In this document: one piece after another, positions 44,418 to 54,955 of the stretch | Layout of the letters: each line of letters starts with the position of its first letter | Position numbering within the stretch: position 1 is the stretch's first letter | Assembly: GCA_963756575.1 (NCBI GenBank) | Contig: CAVWOM010000019.1 | Location: 496,001-560,000 of the forward strand | Direction of reading: 5' to 3' | Length of the DNA: 64,000 nt | Source of the DNA: Palsa-504 sp963756575 | GTDB lineage: Bacteria; Actinomycetota; Actinomycetes; Streptosporangiales; Streptosporangiaceae | Notes under the pieces: generated by a model | The model's database searches: none | What the model was told of the DNA's origin: nothing | What the model saw: only the letters and a program-made list of their open reading frames with translations | Made by a program: the position numbers and the translations under genes

Positions 44418-47400
44418 TCAGTTGACCGGCCCGATAACAACGTCAATCGCCTCGGCGTACCGGACGCGGCCGTAGTACATCACCTTGACCAGGGCCCACC
44501 AGCGCCCGGGACGGGCCGCCGCGGGCGCCCGCGCGGCGAAGCGCAGCACCGTCCCGGCTCCCGGCGCCAGGCTGAAGCCCTGGGTCCACGGCTCCAGCAG
44601 TCTCCCACGTGCCGAACGGCGAGATCAGCTGCGCCTCGCCGTGCAGCTCGGACGCCAGCCCGCTGGTCAGGCGGACCAGCAGCTCGGCCTCGCCGCCGGG
44701 CGCCAGCTCGACGCGGGGCGTCAGCACGGCCAGGTCGACCTCGGCCGTGCCCGCCACGTAGTCGGCCAGCATCAGCTCGAGCGACTCCTCGGGCGGCAGG
44801 GCGGGATCGGGCCAGCGGCGCTCGCCGACCGCGACCATGGCGGTGTCCTCGGCCAGGTGGCCCAGCTCGTCGCGGATCCGCGCGGCGACGAAATACCGGC
44901 CCGCGGCCGTCCCCGGCGGCACCTGCACCGACAGATCCCAGGCCGCGTAGCCGCCCGGTGCCAGCTCATAGCGCAGGTCACGGCCGGGGGTCACGGTCAC
45001 CCCGGCGGGCACCACCAGGTCCACGGACCCGGCGGCGGGCTCGGCCCCGCAGCCCACGGTCAGCGTCAGCGCCGCCGTCTCGCCCGGTCCCGCCAGGGCC
45101 GTCCTGACGGGGGAGAAGTGCACCGCCACCGGCAGGTTGCCGGCCGGGGCGGGCCCCTTGCCGTGCAGCCAGTAACGCGTATGGACCGGCTGGACCGGCT
45201 CGGTGCCGGTACCGGTCGCGGCCCCCGGCCCCTGCGTGGTCGTCCTCAGTATCACGGTCACCGTGCCGAAGGCCGGCAGGTCGGCCAAGACCGTGCCGTC
45301 CTGCACCGGCAGGGCGGCGCCGTCCGCCTCCTCGAGCAGGTCGGTGAGCCGGGCCGCCGCGATCCGCACGGCGCCGTCGAGCCGCACCCGCGCCGTGACC
45401 GGCCGCCCGGTGGTCTCGCGCAGCCGCACGGCGACCTCGGCGTCTCCTCCGGCCGCGGCCCTGGTGCGGCCGGAGGCCAGCGGGTTCCCGCGCGGCTTCA
45501 GCGCGCCGAGCGTGACCGTGCCCGGCTCCACCGACAGGCCGCTGCCCGCGGCGCCGGCGGCCTGGCCGGCCACGGTGAGCAGGTCGTGGTGGTAGTCCTC
45601 GGCCAGCGGGCTGAAGCCGGCCGCGCGCCAGTCGCCGGCCCCGGAGGCCAGCGCGTACTCGAACGTGTGGCTCCAGTGCTGCCAGGCGAAGCTGCTGCCG
45701 TCCGGCACGGTGCGGCGGTCCCCGTCGATCCAGATCCCGGACGGCCACGCGCTGCACGACCGCATCAGCGACATGTGCAGCGTCCCGTCCGGCGTGACCA
45801 CGCCGCCGGGCGTGCCGCGGTTCAGCAGGGCGACGGACCGGTCGGCCAGCGGCGCCGCGGGCCGGGCCGCGTCGGCCACCGCGTCCCCGGTGTCCACCAC
45901 CGCGTCGGCCAGGTCCCCGATCAGGTCGCCGATCGCCGCGGCCAGGTCGCCCGCCACGATCAGCACGGGCAGGTCGCCGGCCCCGCGCACGTCGGCGTCC
46001 GGGCCGAAGGCGCCGGCCCGGTCCCGGTCCGCCGGGACCCACAGCCGGGCCGTCCCCGGGCCCTCGGCCAGCCGGGACGCCAGGGCCTTGGCGTATCCCG
46101 GCCCGGCGGCGGACAGCACCTCGGCGGTGAACGGGTTCACCTCGGGACCACCCACGGCGATCCGGACGTCGGGGAGGTTGGAGTCCACGTCGACCGCGCC
46201 GTACCGGGTCCCGTCGGCCTGGCTGCAGGTGGCGGTCACGCCCGCCGCCGCCAGGGCGACGAGGAGGTCCCGGAGCAAGCCGCCCGCTTCGTTCGGCGGC
46301 AAAGGACCGACTACCTCGGCCACGCCGATCGCCTGGCTCAGCCCGCTACGGTCCCGGACCCGGGCCACCGCCCCGGTCCCGAACCACTGGTGCGCCGGGT
46401 TGTCCAGGGTGTACCAGTGTTCCGCCGAGTCCACGTCCACGGCCCCGAACGACCGGCCGATCACCGCCGTCGCGGTCTGGTAGACCGGCAGGGCGCCCGG
46501 CACGCCGGCCGGGAAGCGCACCCGGAGCAGCCGGTCGTGCCCGGTGTAGCCGTCCACGTGGGTGCGGAACTCGACCCGCTCGCCCGCGTCCCACAACAGC
46601 GTCTCCTGGGTGACCTCCAGCCCGTCGAGGGTGAACGAGGCCACCAGCCGCGAGCCGATGGCGCACCGCTCGGCCCGCACGGTGGCCGCGGCCGCCGCGG
46701 AGCCGAGGCCCGGTCCCTTGGGCGACAGGTGCCAGGGGCCCTCGTTGTGCCGGGGATGCTGCGGGTACTCGTCCTGCAGGACCAGTTCGTTGCCCGGCCC
46801 GGCGAGCACCGCGGCGCCGGTGCGCTTGTCGGTGACGCTGACCGTCCCGCCCCGGCCGGGGTCGGCGCTGACCTGGTACGCGGCGTTCTCGATGACCGTC
46901 CCGGAGATTTCCTGCCACGCCCCCGCCGCGCCCTCGGCCGGGGCCAGCCGGTAGGCGCGCCGCCCGAGGGCCGGCACGCCGGCCGCCGGGAACGTCAGCG
47001 TCGCCTCGGCCAGCGACCCGTCCGGCCGCCGCCTGATCCCCTCGGCCAGCGACGGCACCGGGTCCCCGGCGTCGTCCCTGACTTCCAGCCAGCGGGTGCC
47101 GTCCTCGGGCAGCGGCACGGTGACCCGGGCCATCCCGTCCCGCGGCCGGGCCAGCCCGTTGACCACGCTGACGGCCAGCCCGGGGGAGGCGGCCCCGGCG
47201 AGATGGGCAACCGCGTCGCGGCGCGCGGCCGCGGCGAGCTCCCACGCCTCCCGCCAGCTGCCCGCCAGGTCCAGGTACACCTGGTCGGACTCGACGCCGG
47301 TGATGGCGTCGTGGTGGGCGCCGTAGGCCAGGATCCGCCAGGCCTTGTCGATCGCCGCCTCCGGGTACGGCGCCCCGGCCAGCCAGGCCAGGGTGCCGAG

Positions 47401-48726
47401 CCGCTCGGCCTCGGCCACCGCGGTCTCGATCGCGCGCTGCGCCTGCTTGGTGTCGATGTAGGAGACGTCCTTGCCGGTGTACACCGGGTTCATGTCCCTG
47501 GTCTGCGGGGAGATCCAGGCGCCGGAGTCACCGCGGTGACCCGAGCCGGCTTCGGCGCGGACGGCGGCGAAGAAGTCGCGCGGCACCGCGGTGGTGAACC
47601 GGGGCCACACGTAGCGCTGGTTCCAGTCCCGGTGGATGTCGGTCACCCAGCGGGCCGGGATGACGTGATCCGACCCGACCGGCAGCAGCACGTTGCGCGT
47701 GGTCGCGACCTGCGCCAGCCCGCGGAACTGCCCGTAGGCCTCGCGTTCGGCGGCGGCCAGGTCCGGCAGCGTGCTCATCCGCCAGCCGGCGCCGTAGTGG
47801 TGCGCCATGTACGCGGTCAGCAGCCCCTGGCCGTCCGGGGAGATCCACTCGAACTCGGTGCTGAACTGCATCCGCCGGTCGCCGCCCTCGGCGCCGGAGG
47901 GACCCCACTGGTGGAACGGCCCGCGGGCCCACGCCGAGGAGGTCAGCCCGGCCGCCGCCATCAGCCCGGGGTAGCCCGGGTCGTGACCGAACGCGTCCAG
48001 CATCCACGCGCTGCGCGGGTCCCCGCCGAACACGTCCCGCTGGAACCCGATGCCGTACACGGCGTTGCGGATAATGGCCTCGGCGCAGATCAGGTTGGTG
48101 TTCGGCTCGTTGTAGCTGCCGCCGACGATCTCCACCCGGCCCTCGGCCATCAGCCGCCGCAGGTCCTCGCGGTCCTGCGGGAACGCGTCGAAGTACGGCT
48201 TGAGGTAGTCGATCTCGGCCAGCACGAACCTGTAGTCCGGGTCCTGCCTGGCCTTGTCCAGGTGCGCGCCGACCAGCTCGAACGCGCTCCTGACGTCCGG
48301 CCGCTGGCCGTCCTCGTCCGGCAGGCTGAGCCGGGCCTCGGTGAACTGGCCCTGGGTGTTCCACCACACCGGGTCGTAGTGGAAGTGGCTGACCATCCAC
48401 ATGGTCCAGCCCGGCTCGGCCACGGTGATGTCGGCTTCGGCCTGGGCGCGGGCCGTCTCGCCGGTGACGGTGACGGTGACCCGTCGCGTGCTGCCCGGCT
48501 GGTACGGCGCGGCGATATCGACCGGGACCTCGAACGTCTCCTCGCCGCCGGGCTCCAGGCCATCAATGCCGAACGGGCCCGGATCACGTACTCCTGCCCC
48601 CTGCACGCCGATCTGGGCGGCCGCCGCCGCGGGCTCCTCGCTGGCCAGCGTGACCCGGATGACCTGCAGCGGGCGCTGCGCGGTGCCGGTGAAAAGATCG
48701 GTCGACTCGACGCTGGTGATCCGCAT
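44418..48726 (-). CDS. GH38 alpha-mannosidase (single-base frameshift near the 3' end)
   Basis: About 1436 residues. A beta-domain (1-105) precedes the GH38 domain with zinc ligands H116/D118 in HFHYDPVWW, nucleophile D244 in MLDAFGHDPGYP, and RVEIVGGSYNEPNTNL. The middle three-helix domain and long beta-sandwich domains follow. The frame breaks at about 44605-44612; the natural end LLEPWTQGFSLAPGAG to DVVIGPVN (stop 44418-44420) needs one base removed. No signal peptide, so cytoplasmic. ATG with TAAGCA 7 nt upstream suggests a leaderless mRNA. Confidence 0.88.
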
Positions 48727-48733
48727 CTGCCCA

Positions 48734-48739
48734 TGCTTA
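48734..48739 (-). promoter_or_regulatory. -10 box (TAAGCA) of the mannosidase gene, leaderless
   Basis: It lies 7 nt before the ATG on the minus strand. Confidence 0.35.
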
Positions 48740-48775
48740 CACGCCCCGCCGGGCCGGTGATACCCGGCGCGCGGG

Positions 48776-49432
48776 TCACCCGGCCAGGCGCCGGGCGAAC
48801 TCCCGGGTGGCCGCGGCGGGGTCGTCCGCCTCGGTGATGGCGCGGACCACGACCACCCGGGTCGCGCCCGCCGCGAGCACCTCGCCGAGCCGCTCGGAGC
48901 TGATGCCGCCGATCGCGAACCAGGGCCGGGCGGCCTGCTGCCGGGCCACGTGCCCGATCAGGCCCAGGCCGGTCGCCGGGCGGCCCGGCTTGGTCGGCGT
49001 GGTCCACAGCGGCCCGGCGCAGAAGTAGTCCACGTCCGGCTCGGCCGCCGCCGCGTCGGCCTGAGCCGGGCTGTGGCTGCTGCGGCCGATGAGCGGGCCC
49101 GGCCCGAGGATGCGCCGGGCGGCCGGCACCGGCAGGTCGTCCTGGCCCAGGTGGAGCACGTCGGCCCCGGCCGCGAGCGCCACGTCGGCCCGGTCGTTCA
49201 CCGCCAGCAGCCGGCCGTGCCGCCGGCAGGCCTGCGCGAACACCTCGAGCAGGGCGAGTTCCTCGCCCGCCTCCAGGCCCTTCTCCCGCAACTGCACGAT
49301 GTCCACCCCCGCGCCGAGCACGGCGTCGAGGAAACGCGGCAGGTCACCCTGGCGCCGCCGGGCATCGGTGCACAGGTAGAGGCGCGCGCTGGCCAGCCGC
49401 GCCCGCAGGTCGCTCGTCACGATGGCATCCAA
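48776..49432 (-). CDS. thiE: Thiamine phosphate synthase
   Basis: ThiE couples HMP-PP with the thiazole phosphate to make thiamine phosphate. The 218-residue TIM barrel shows LYLCTD, VDIVQLREKGL, LAVNDRADVALAAGADVLHLGQDDLP, GRSSHSPAQ, YFCAGPLWTTPTKPG and FAIGGIS. The start is uncertain (TTG at 49432; no clear SD). It is divergent from the riboswitch-led operon, so it has a separate promoter although it serves the same pathway. Confidence 0.93.
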   Translation of the reverse strand: MDAIVTSDLRARLASARLYLCTDARRRQGDLPRFLDAVLGAGVDIVQLREKGLEAGEELALLEVFAQACRRHGRLLAVNDRADVALAAGADVLHLGQDDLPVPAARRILGPGPLIGRSSHSPAQADAAAAEPDVDYFCAGPLWTTPTKPGRPATGLGLIGHVARQQAARPWFAIGGISSERLGEVLAAGATRVVVVRAITEADDPAAATREFARRLAG

Positions 49433-49537
49433 GTCACCGGCTCATCCAATCACGGGGCCACCTGGCTGCCGCTGCGGCCGGGCCCGGCGCCCGGCCCCGG
49501 CCGCGCGTTGTTATATGGTGAATATTCGGAGACATTC

Positions 49538-49625
49538 CGACCACGGGAGCCCACCGGGCTGAGAGGGAGGCCACGCGCCTCCGACCGTCGTACCTGATCC
49601 GGGTAATGCCGGCGAAGGGAGTGGT
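49538..49625 (+). promoter_or_regulatory. TPP riboswitch (THI box)
   Basis: It shows the conserved blocks GGGCTGAGAGGG (around 49556-49566) and ACCTGATCCGGGTAATGCC followed by GGCGAAGGGA (49592-49620). These form the pyrimidine- and pyrophosphate-sensing arms. AGGGAG at its end is the ribosome-binding site of thiO, so TPP probably blocks translation. An AT-rich promoter-like segment TTATATGGTGAATATTC lies at 49511-49527. Confidence 0.95.
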
Positions 49626-50783
49626 GTGGCCGTGACCGCAGACGTCGTTATCGCGGGCGGCGGTGTCATCGGGACCGCGATCGCCTGGCGGGCCGCCCGG
49701 GCCGGACTCGGCGTGACCCTGGTAGACCCCGGACTCGGCGACGCCGCCTCCCTGGTCGCCGCGGGCATGCTCGCCCCGGTTTCCGAAGCCCTGTTCGGCG
49801 AGGGCGCGCTGCTGCGGGTCAACCTGCTCGCCGTGGCCCGGTTCGGCTCGTTCGCCGCCGAGCTCGAGGAGGCGGCCGGCCGCCAGGTGGGCGTGCGCCG
49901 CGAGGGCACGCTCGCCGTCGCCTACGACCCGGGCGACTACGCGGCGCTGGTGCGGCTGACGGCGTTCCGCCGGTCGGCCGGGCTGGGCGCCGAGGAACTG
50001 GACAGCCGGGCCTGCCGCAAGCTCGAATCCTTCCTCAGCCCCGACGTGCACGGCGGCGTGCTGTTCGCCGGCGACTGGTCGGTCGACAACCGCCGCTACG
50101 CCGCCGCCCTGCACGCGGCGGCGGCCGCCGCCGGGGTACGCGTGGTGCGGGACCGGGTCACCGAGGTGCTGCTGCGGGACGGCCGGGCCGCCGGCGTCAG
50201 GCTCGCGGACGGCGGTGACATCGGCTCGGGCCAGGTGGTGGTCGCCGCGGGCTGCGGGACGAGCGCGATCACCGGCGTGCCCGCGCCGGTGCGGGCGGCG
50301 GTGCGGCCGGTCAAGGGCCAGCTGCTGCGGCTGCGGCACCCGGCTGGCCTGCCGCCGGTCATCACCCACACGATCCGGGCCACCGTGCGCGGCGCGGAGG
50401 TCTACCTGGTGCCGCGGGCCGACGGCGAGGTCGTCGTGGGCGCCACGCAGGAAGAGCGCGGGCCGGACCGGACGGTGACCGCGGGCGCCGTCCATGACCT
50501 GCTGCGCGATGCCATGAGCGTACTCCCGGTGACGAGCGAGCTCGAGCTGGCCGAGGCGTGCGCCGGGCTGCGGCCCGGCACGCCGGACAACGGCCCGGTC
50601 GTCGGCGAGGTCGGCGGGTCCGGCCCGGATGGCCTGCTGCTGGCCACCGGGCACTACCGCAACGGCATCTTGATGTCCCCGGTGACCGCCGACGCCATCG
50701 TCGCCCGCCTCACCGGCGAGCCGCCCGCCCCGGAATGGGAACCGTTCGCGCCCGGGCGCTTCGGCACACAGGAGGCACGGTGA
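49626..50783 (+). CDS. thiO: Glycine oxidase
   Basis: ThiO oxidises glycine to the iminoacetate used in thiazole formation. The 385-residue DAAO-fold enzyme has the FAD dinucleotide motif VVIAGGGVIGTAIAWRAARAG, VAAGMLAP, VKGQLLRL and LATGHYRNGILMSP. GTG 49626 or, with better SD spacing, GTG 49632 may be the start. First gene of the riboswitch-controlled thiOSGD-tenA operon; the stop overlaps thiS (GTGA). Confidence 0.94.
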   Translation: MAVTADVVIAGGGVIGTAIAWRAARAGLGVTLVDPGLGDAASLVAAGMLAPVSEALFGEGALLRVNLLAVARFGSFAAELEEAAGRQVGVRREGTLAVAYDPGDYAALVRLTAFRRSAGLGAEELDSRACRKLESFLSPDVHGGVLFAGDWSVDNRRYAAALHAAAAAAGVRVVRDRVTEVLLRDGRAAGVRLADGGDIGSGQVVVAAGCGTSAITGVPAPVRAAVRPVKGQLLRLRHPAGLPPVITHTIRATVRGAEVYLVPRADGEVVVGATQEERGPDRTVTAGAVHDLLRDAMSVLPVTSELELAEACAGLRPGTPDNGPVVGEVGGSGPDGLLLATGHYRNGILMSPVTADAIVARLTGEPPAPEWEPFAPGRFGTQEAR

Positions 50784-50986
50784 CCGTTCAGGTAAAGCTC
50801 AACGGCGAGCCGAGCGAACTGCCCGAGGGCAGCACGGTCGTGCAGGCGGTGGCCGCGCTGACCGCGGCCGCCTCCGGCATCGCCGCCGCCGTCAACGGCG
50901 ACGTGGTGCCGCGCGGCTCGTGGGCCGGCACGGTCCTGCGGGACGGCGACCAGGTGGAAGTCGTCACCGCCGTACAAGGAGGCTGA
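50780..50986 (+). CDS. thiS: Thiazole sulfur carrier ThiS
   Basis: The 68-residue ubiquitin-like protein starts MTVQVKLNGEPSELPEGSTV and ends in VQGG; the terminal Gly-Gly is adenylated and thiocarboxylated to deliver sulfur to ThiG. GTG start with AGGAGG upstream, overlapping thiO. Confidence 0.94.
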   Translation: MTVQVKLNGEPSELPEGSTVVQAVAALTAAASGIAAAVNGDVVPRGSWAGTVLRDGDQVEVVTAVQGG

Positions 50987-50987
50987 C

Positions 50988-51818
50988 TTGACTGACTTGA
51001 CCGACGCGGAACTGATAAGCCGCCCGGTGACCGGGCTCGACGGGATGGAACCGTGGGTGCTGGCCGGGCAGGAGCTGAGCTCGCGGCTGATCCTGGGCAC
51101 GGGGGGAGTGCCGAGCCTGGACGTGCTCCGGCAGGTCCTGGACGCCTCGGGTACCGCGCTCACCACCGTGGCCATGCGGCGGGTCGCCCCCGGCGGGCAC
51201 GGCTCGCTGCTCGGCACGCTGCGCGAAGCCGGCGTGCGCATCCTGCCGAACACGGCCGGCTGCCACACCGCGAGCGAGGCCAGGCTGACGGCCCGGCTGG
51301 GCCGGGAGGCGCTCGGCACCAACTGGGTCAAGCTCGAGGTGGTGGCCGACGACCACACCTTGCTGCCCGACGCGGTGGAACTGCTCGACGCGGCCCGGAT
51401 GCTGGTCGCCGACGGGTTCACGGTGCTGCCCTACACCAACGACGACCCGGTGCTGGCCCGCCAGCTCGAACGGGCCGGCTGCGCCGCCGTCATGCCGCTC
51501 GGCGCGCCGATCGGGTCCGGGCTCGGCATCCGCAACCCGCACAACATCGCGATGATCGTCGAGCAGGCGGGCGTCCCGGTGGTCCTGGACGCGGGGATCG
51601 GCACCGCCAGCGACGCGGCCCTGGCCATGGAACTCGGCTGCGACGCGGTCCTCATCGCCTCCGCTATCACCCGGGCGGCCGAGCCCGGCCGGATGGCCAC
51701 CGCGATGCGGCTGGCCGTCGCGGCCGGGTACGCGGCCGCGACCGCCGGGCGCATCCCGCGCCGCTGGCACGCCCGCGCTTCCAGCCCCGAAGCCGGCCGG
51801 CCGGAGCTCCCGGCGTGA
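50988..51818 (+). CDS. thiG: Thiazole synthase
   Basis: The 276-residue TIM barrel has SRLILGTGG, PNTAGCHTASEA and Schiff-base lysine K115 in NWVKLEVV. Phosphate-binding loops lie in MPLGAPIGSGLGI and DAGIGTASDAA. It condenses deoxyxylulose phosphate, ThiS-thiocarboxylate and dehydroglycine. TTG start with AAGGAGG upstream; the stop overlaps thiD. Confidence 0.96.
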   Translation: MTDLTDAELISRPVTGLDGMEPWVLAGQELSSRLILGTGGVPSLDVLRQVLDASGTALTTVAMRRVAPGGHGSLLGTLREAGVRILPNTAGCHTASEARLTARLGREALGTNWVKLEVVADDHTLLPDAVELLDAARMLVADGFTVLPYTNDDPVLARQLERAGCAAVMPLGAPIGSGLGIRNPHNIAMIVEQAGVPVVLDAGIGTASDAALAMELGCDAVLIASAITRAAEPGRMATAMRLAVAAGYAAATAGRIPRRWHARASSPEAGRPELPA

Positions 51819-52633
51819 GCATCCCGAGAGTTCTCACCATCGCCTCGTCGGACTCCGGCGGGGGCGCCGGCATCCAGGCGGACCTGAAGGCCTTCGCCCG
51901 CTGCGGCGCGCACGGGATGTCGGCCATCGTCGCGCTCACCGCGCAGAACACGGCGGACGTGCGCGCCATCCACGAGGTGCCGCCGGCGTTCGTGCGGGCC
52001 CAGGTCAACGCGGTCCTCGACGACATCGGCGCCGACGCGGCCAAGACCGGCATGCTGTTCTCCGCGGCGCTCATCGAGGCGGTCGCCGGGGCGCTGGAGG
52101 ACCGGAACCTGCCGCTGGTGGTCGACCCGGTCATGGTGGCCAGCTCCGGCCGCACGCTGCTGCTCCCCGAAGCCGTCGGGACCCTGGTCAGGCGGCTCTT
52201 CCCGCTGGCCACGGTGGTGACGCCCAACCTGCCGGAGGCCCAGGCGCTGACCGCTATGATGACCGAGGACCGCGTGGTGCTGACCGAGCGCCTGGTCGCC
52301 ATGGGAGCGCGCGCGGCCCTGGTCACCGGAGGTCACGGGACCGATCCGGTGGACCACCTGTTCGACGGGTCACGGCACCTGGCCTTCCCGGTCGCCCGGC
52401 ACGGCATCGCCGCCACCCACGGGGCCGGCTGCACCCACTCGGCCGCGCTCGCGGCCGGCCTCGCGGCCGGCCTGCCGCTGGCCGAGGCGGCCCGGCAGGC
52501 GGCCGCGGTGGCCGGCGAGGCGGTCGCCCACGGCCTGGCCGAGCTCGGCGCCGGCGAAGGCCCCGTCCATGTCCTGCACGACTACCGCTCCACGACGAGG
52601 AGAGCGCGCGATGAGCGACAGCTTCAGCGCTGA
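51815..52633 (+). CDS. thiD: HMP/HMP-P kinase
   Basis: The 272-residue ribokinase fold has IASSDSGGGAGIQADLKAF, VVDPVMVASSG, VVTPNLPEAQAL, VTGGHG and the catalytic GAGCTHSAALAAGLA. It phosphorylates hydroxymethylpyrimidine twice. GTG start overlaps the thiG stop; the 3' end overlaps tenA by 23 nt. Confidence 0.96.
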   Translation: MSIPRVLTIASSDSGGGAGIQADLKAFARCGAHGMSAIVALTAQNTADVRAIHEVPPAFVRAQVNAVLDDIGADAAKTGMLFSAALIEAVAGALEDRNLPLVVDPVMVASSGRTLLLPEAVGTLVRRLFPLATVVTPNLPEAQALTAMMTEDRVVLTERLVAMGARAALVTGGHGTDPVDHLFDGSRHLAFPVARHGIAATHGAGCTHSAALAAGLAAGLPLAEAARQAAAVAGEAVAHGLAELGAGEGPVHVLHDYRSTTRRARDERQLQR

Positions 52634-53279
52634 GCTGTGGCAAGGAGCGGCCGGCGTCTACGACGCCATCCTGGCCCACCCGTTCCTGACCGGGCTGACC
52701 GACGGCAGCCTGCCTCATGACGCCTTCGCCTTCTACGTCGTGCAGGACGCGATCTACCTGCACGGCTACGCTCAGGCCCTGGCCGCCGTGGCCAGCCGCG
52801 CGCCCGCTCCCGGACAGACCGAGCTGTTCGCCCGGCACGCGGCGGACGCGATCGCGGTGGAGAAGACCCTGCACGGATCGCTGCTCACCGACCTCGGCAT
52901 CGACCCGGTGGCCGCCGAGCAGGCCGAGCCGGCCCCGACCAACCTGGCCTACGTGAGCTACCTCCTCGCCGCGACCAGCACCGGGTCCTACGCCGAGGGG
53001 GTCGGCGCGGTGCTGCCGTGCTACTGGATCTACTGGGAGGTCGGCAAGGAACTGGTGCGCCGCGGCTCGTCCGACCCGCGCTACCAGCAGTGGATCGACA
53101 TGTACGGCGGCGAGGAGTTCGGCGGCGTGGTGCAGGCGGTCATCGACGTGGCCGACGAACTCGGCCCTGGCCTCGGCGCGGCCGAGCGGGACCGGGTGCA
53201 CCGGCACTTCCGCGCGACCAGCCGCTACGAGTGGATGTTCTGGGACATGGGCTACCGCAAGGAAGCCTGGCCCGTCTGA
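52611..53279 (+). CDS. tenA: Aminopyrimidine aminohydrolase / thiaminase II
   Basis: The 222-residue all-helical protein has catalytic Cys C137 in VLPCYWIYWEVG, D46 in YVVQDAIYLHGY and the C-terminal MFWDMGYRKEAWPV. TenA salvages the pyrimidine of damaged thiamine. It ends the thi operon. thiC, for de novo HMP, is not in the window. Confidence 0.95.
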   Translation: MSDSFSAELWQGAAGVYDAILAHPFLTGLTDGSLPHDAFAFYVVQDAIYLHGYAQALAAVASRAPAPGQTELFARHAADAIAVEKTLHGSLLTDLGIDPVAAEQAEPAPTNLAYVSYLLAATSTGSYAEGVGAVLPCYWIYWEVGKELVRRGSSDPRYQQWIDMYGGEEFGGVVQAVIDVADELGPGLGAAERDRVHRHFRATSRYEWMFWDMGYRKEAWPV

Positions 53280-53449
53280 TCCTGGTCTTCGCCGTCCGGC
53301 CCGCTCAGCGTCCCGGGCGGATCGGTCCCGGCGCGGTCCTTGCGCGGCGAGATCCAGGCGTGCCTGCGGCCGGCGTGCGAGTGCTTGCCAGGCTCACGGT
53401 CCTGGCCGAGGCGCTTGTGTCGGGCAGAATAAAACAAGGTCCCCTCCAT
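53252..53449 (-). CDS. Possible small basic/acidic protein (65 aa), unknown
   Basis: MEGTLFYSARHKRLGQDREP then HSHAGRRHAWISPRKDRAGTDPPG. Most codons after the first few end in G or C, as in real genes here, but there is no strong SD and the end overlaps tenA by 28 nt. No family recognised. Confidence 0.35.
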   Translation of the reverse strand: MEGTLFYSARHKRLGQDREPGKHSHAGRRHAWISPRKDRAGTDPPGTLSGPDGEDQDQTGQASLR

Positions 53450-53565
53450 GTCCCACGTCCCGGAGTCACCCCCGGGGAGTGCCCGCTTCTCACGGTGAAA
53501 GCTTTTCTACTGGGGCCGCCCGGCGCTACGCAAGACCCGTGCGGCAATTTTCCCGGGCATTTTCT

Positions 53566-53649
53566 CTATCCACATCCTGTCCACAGATTGTGGCTCGTTG
53601 TCCGCAAATTGCTGCGGTTTTCCACGGCTATATTCACAAGGTATCCACA
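53566..53649 (+). other. Cluster of six DnaA-box-like 9-mers
   Basis: CTATCCACA (53566), CTGTCCACA (53577), TTGTCCGCA (53598), TTTTCCACG (53618), ATATTCACA (53630) and GTATCCACA (53641) all lie on the same strand. Start-to-start spacings are 11, 21, 20, 12 and 11 bp, close to whole helical turns. The actinobacterial consensus is TTGTCCACA. The segment is more AT-rich than its surroundings. dnaA and dnaN are not nearby, so this is not oriC; it may be a DnaA-titration or regulatory site. Confidence 0.6.
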
Positions 53650-53666
53650 GGTCACCGGGGGTGACC
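53650..53666. promoter_or_regulatory. Palindrome GGTCACC-N3-GGTGACC
   Basis: A perfect 7-bp inverted repeat abuts the last DnaA-box-like motif. It could be an operator for an unidentified regulator. The remaining 200 nt up to the AraC gene show nothing else recognisable. Confidence 0.4.
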
Positions 53667-53866
53667 TGGCTGGTACGAGCGGCTGCGGGTAGTTTCCGCC
53701 CGCCTTCCATAGCGACTGTCCCCACCCGGGCGGCCAGCTTAACCGGCAGAATTCGGCTAGTCTCTTTCCATCCTTCTGCCGCATCACCCGTCCGGGCCGC
53801 GATGAGGATCGGGCACGCAGGTCGTCTGCACTGACGCAGGCAAGTCCGGCGGCGAAAGGCAGGCGG

Positions 53867-54836
53867 ATGGCCATCTTGATCCGGACCGAGGACATCCTCC
53901 CGGGGGAGCGTCACGACGCCTGGCGGAGCGTGGTGTGCGACACGCTCGGCCCGCTCGATTTCCGCAGCGACCCGGCCATCCCGCTGCGCGGCGAGATCGC
54001 CGCCGGCCTGCTGGGGCCGGTGAACGTGGGCCGGGTCGATACCTCGACCCCGCACAGCGTGTACCGCACACCGCGCCTGATCCGCCGGGACAGCCCCGAG
54101 CTCTACCGGGTCGCCCTCACCATGTCCGGCCACGCCAGCCTGGTCCAGGGCGACCGGGTCGCGCGGCTGCGGCCGGGCGAGTTCACCATCTACGACTTCA
54201 ACCGGCCCTATGAGCTGGCCTATCACTCGGGAGTACAGCTCGCGGTGTTCAGCTTCCCGCGGGCGGCCCTGGCCCTTCCGCCTGCCCTGGTGGCCGGGCT
54301 CACCGCGGTCCCGGTCCGCACCGACACGGGGACGGGCGCCCTGGCCGCACCGCTGCTGCGCCGGGTCGCGCTGGACCTGGACACCTATCACCCGGCCAGC
54401 GCGGCCCGGCTGTCCACCGTGGTCATGACCCTGCTCACCACCGCCATCGCCGAGCACGCCGGCCGGACGGGCATGCTGCCCGAACAGCCGAGGGAACAGG
54501 CGCTGCTGCTGCGCATCCACGCGTTCATCGAGCAGAACCTCGGCGAGGCCGGCCTGGCTCCCGATGCCGTCGCCGCGGCGCACTACATCTCGGTGCGCTA
54601 CCTGTACCGGCTGTTCGAAGCGGAAGGGACGACGGTGGCCGCGTGGATCAGGCACCGGCGCCTCGAGCGCTGCCGCGCCGACCTGGCGGACCCCGCCCTC
54701 GGCCGCGAGCCGGTGCACGCGGTCGCGGCCCGGTGGGGCCTGCCGGATCCGGCTCGATTTCAGCCGGCTGTTCAAGCGCACGTACGGGCGGCCGCCCGCC
54801 GAGTACCGCCGCGCGTCCATGATCTCGGCGGGCTGA
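53867..54836 (+). CDS. AraC-family regulator (single-base frameshift in the HTH)
   Basis: About 322 residues. The N-terminal AraC_binding_2-like sensor domain (about 1-190) has LYRVALTMSGHASLVQGDR, LRPGEFTIYDFNRPYEL and VFSFPRAAL. The C-terminal double HTH follows (about 215-320), with LYRLFEAEGTTVAAWIRHRRLERCRADL. One extra T near 54762 breaks the second HTH: removing it gives DPADFSRLFKRTYGRPPAEYRR. ATG start after AGGCGG. Confidence 0.87.
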
Positions 54837-54955
54837 GGACGGCCGGGGCAGGAACGGACAACCGGCTGGCAGCGGGCGTCAATGCCGGACCGGGCGCGGC
54901 CGCGCAGACTGGGAGCCGTCCGGGGATGATCATTCAACTCCTAAGGGGAGCCTTC

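Noticed and set aside
44485..48837. A 1450-residue open frame opposite the alpha-mannosidase
   Set aside because: The minus strand has clear GH38 motifs; the plus-strand frame is Gly/Arg/Pro/His-rich without any domain and is a GC-bias artefact.
53566..53649. Chromosomal replication origin
   Set aside because: No dnaA, dnaN, rpmH or gyrase genes flank the motif cluster and it is much smaller than an actinobacterial oriC.
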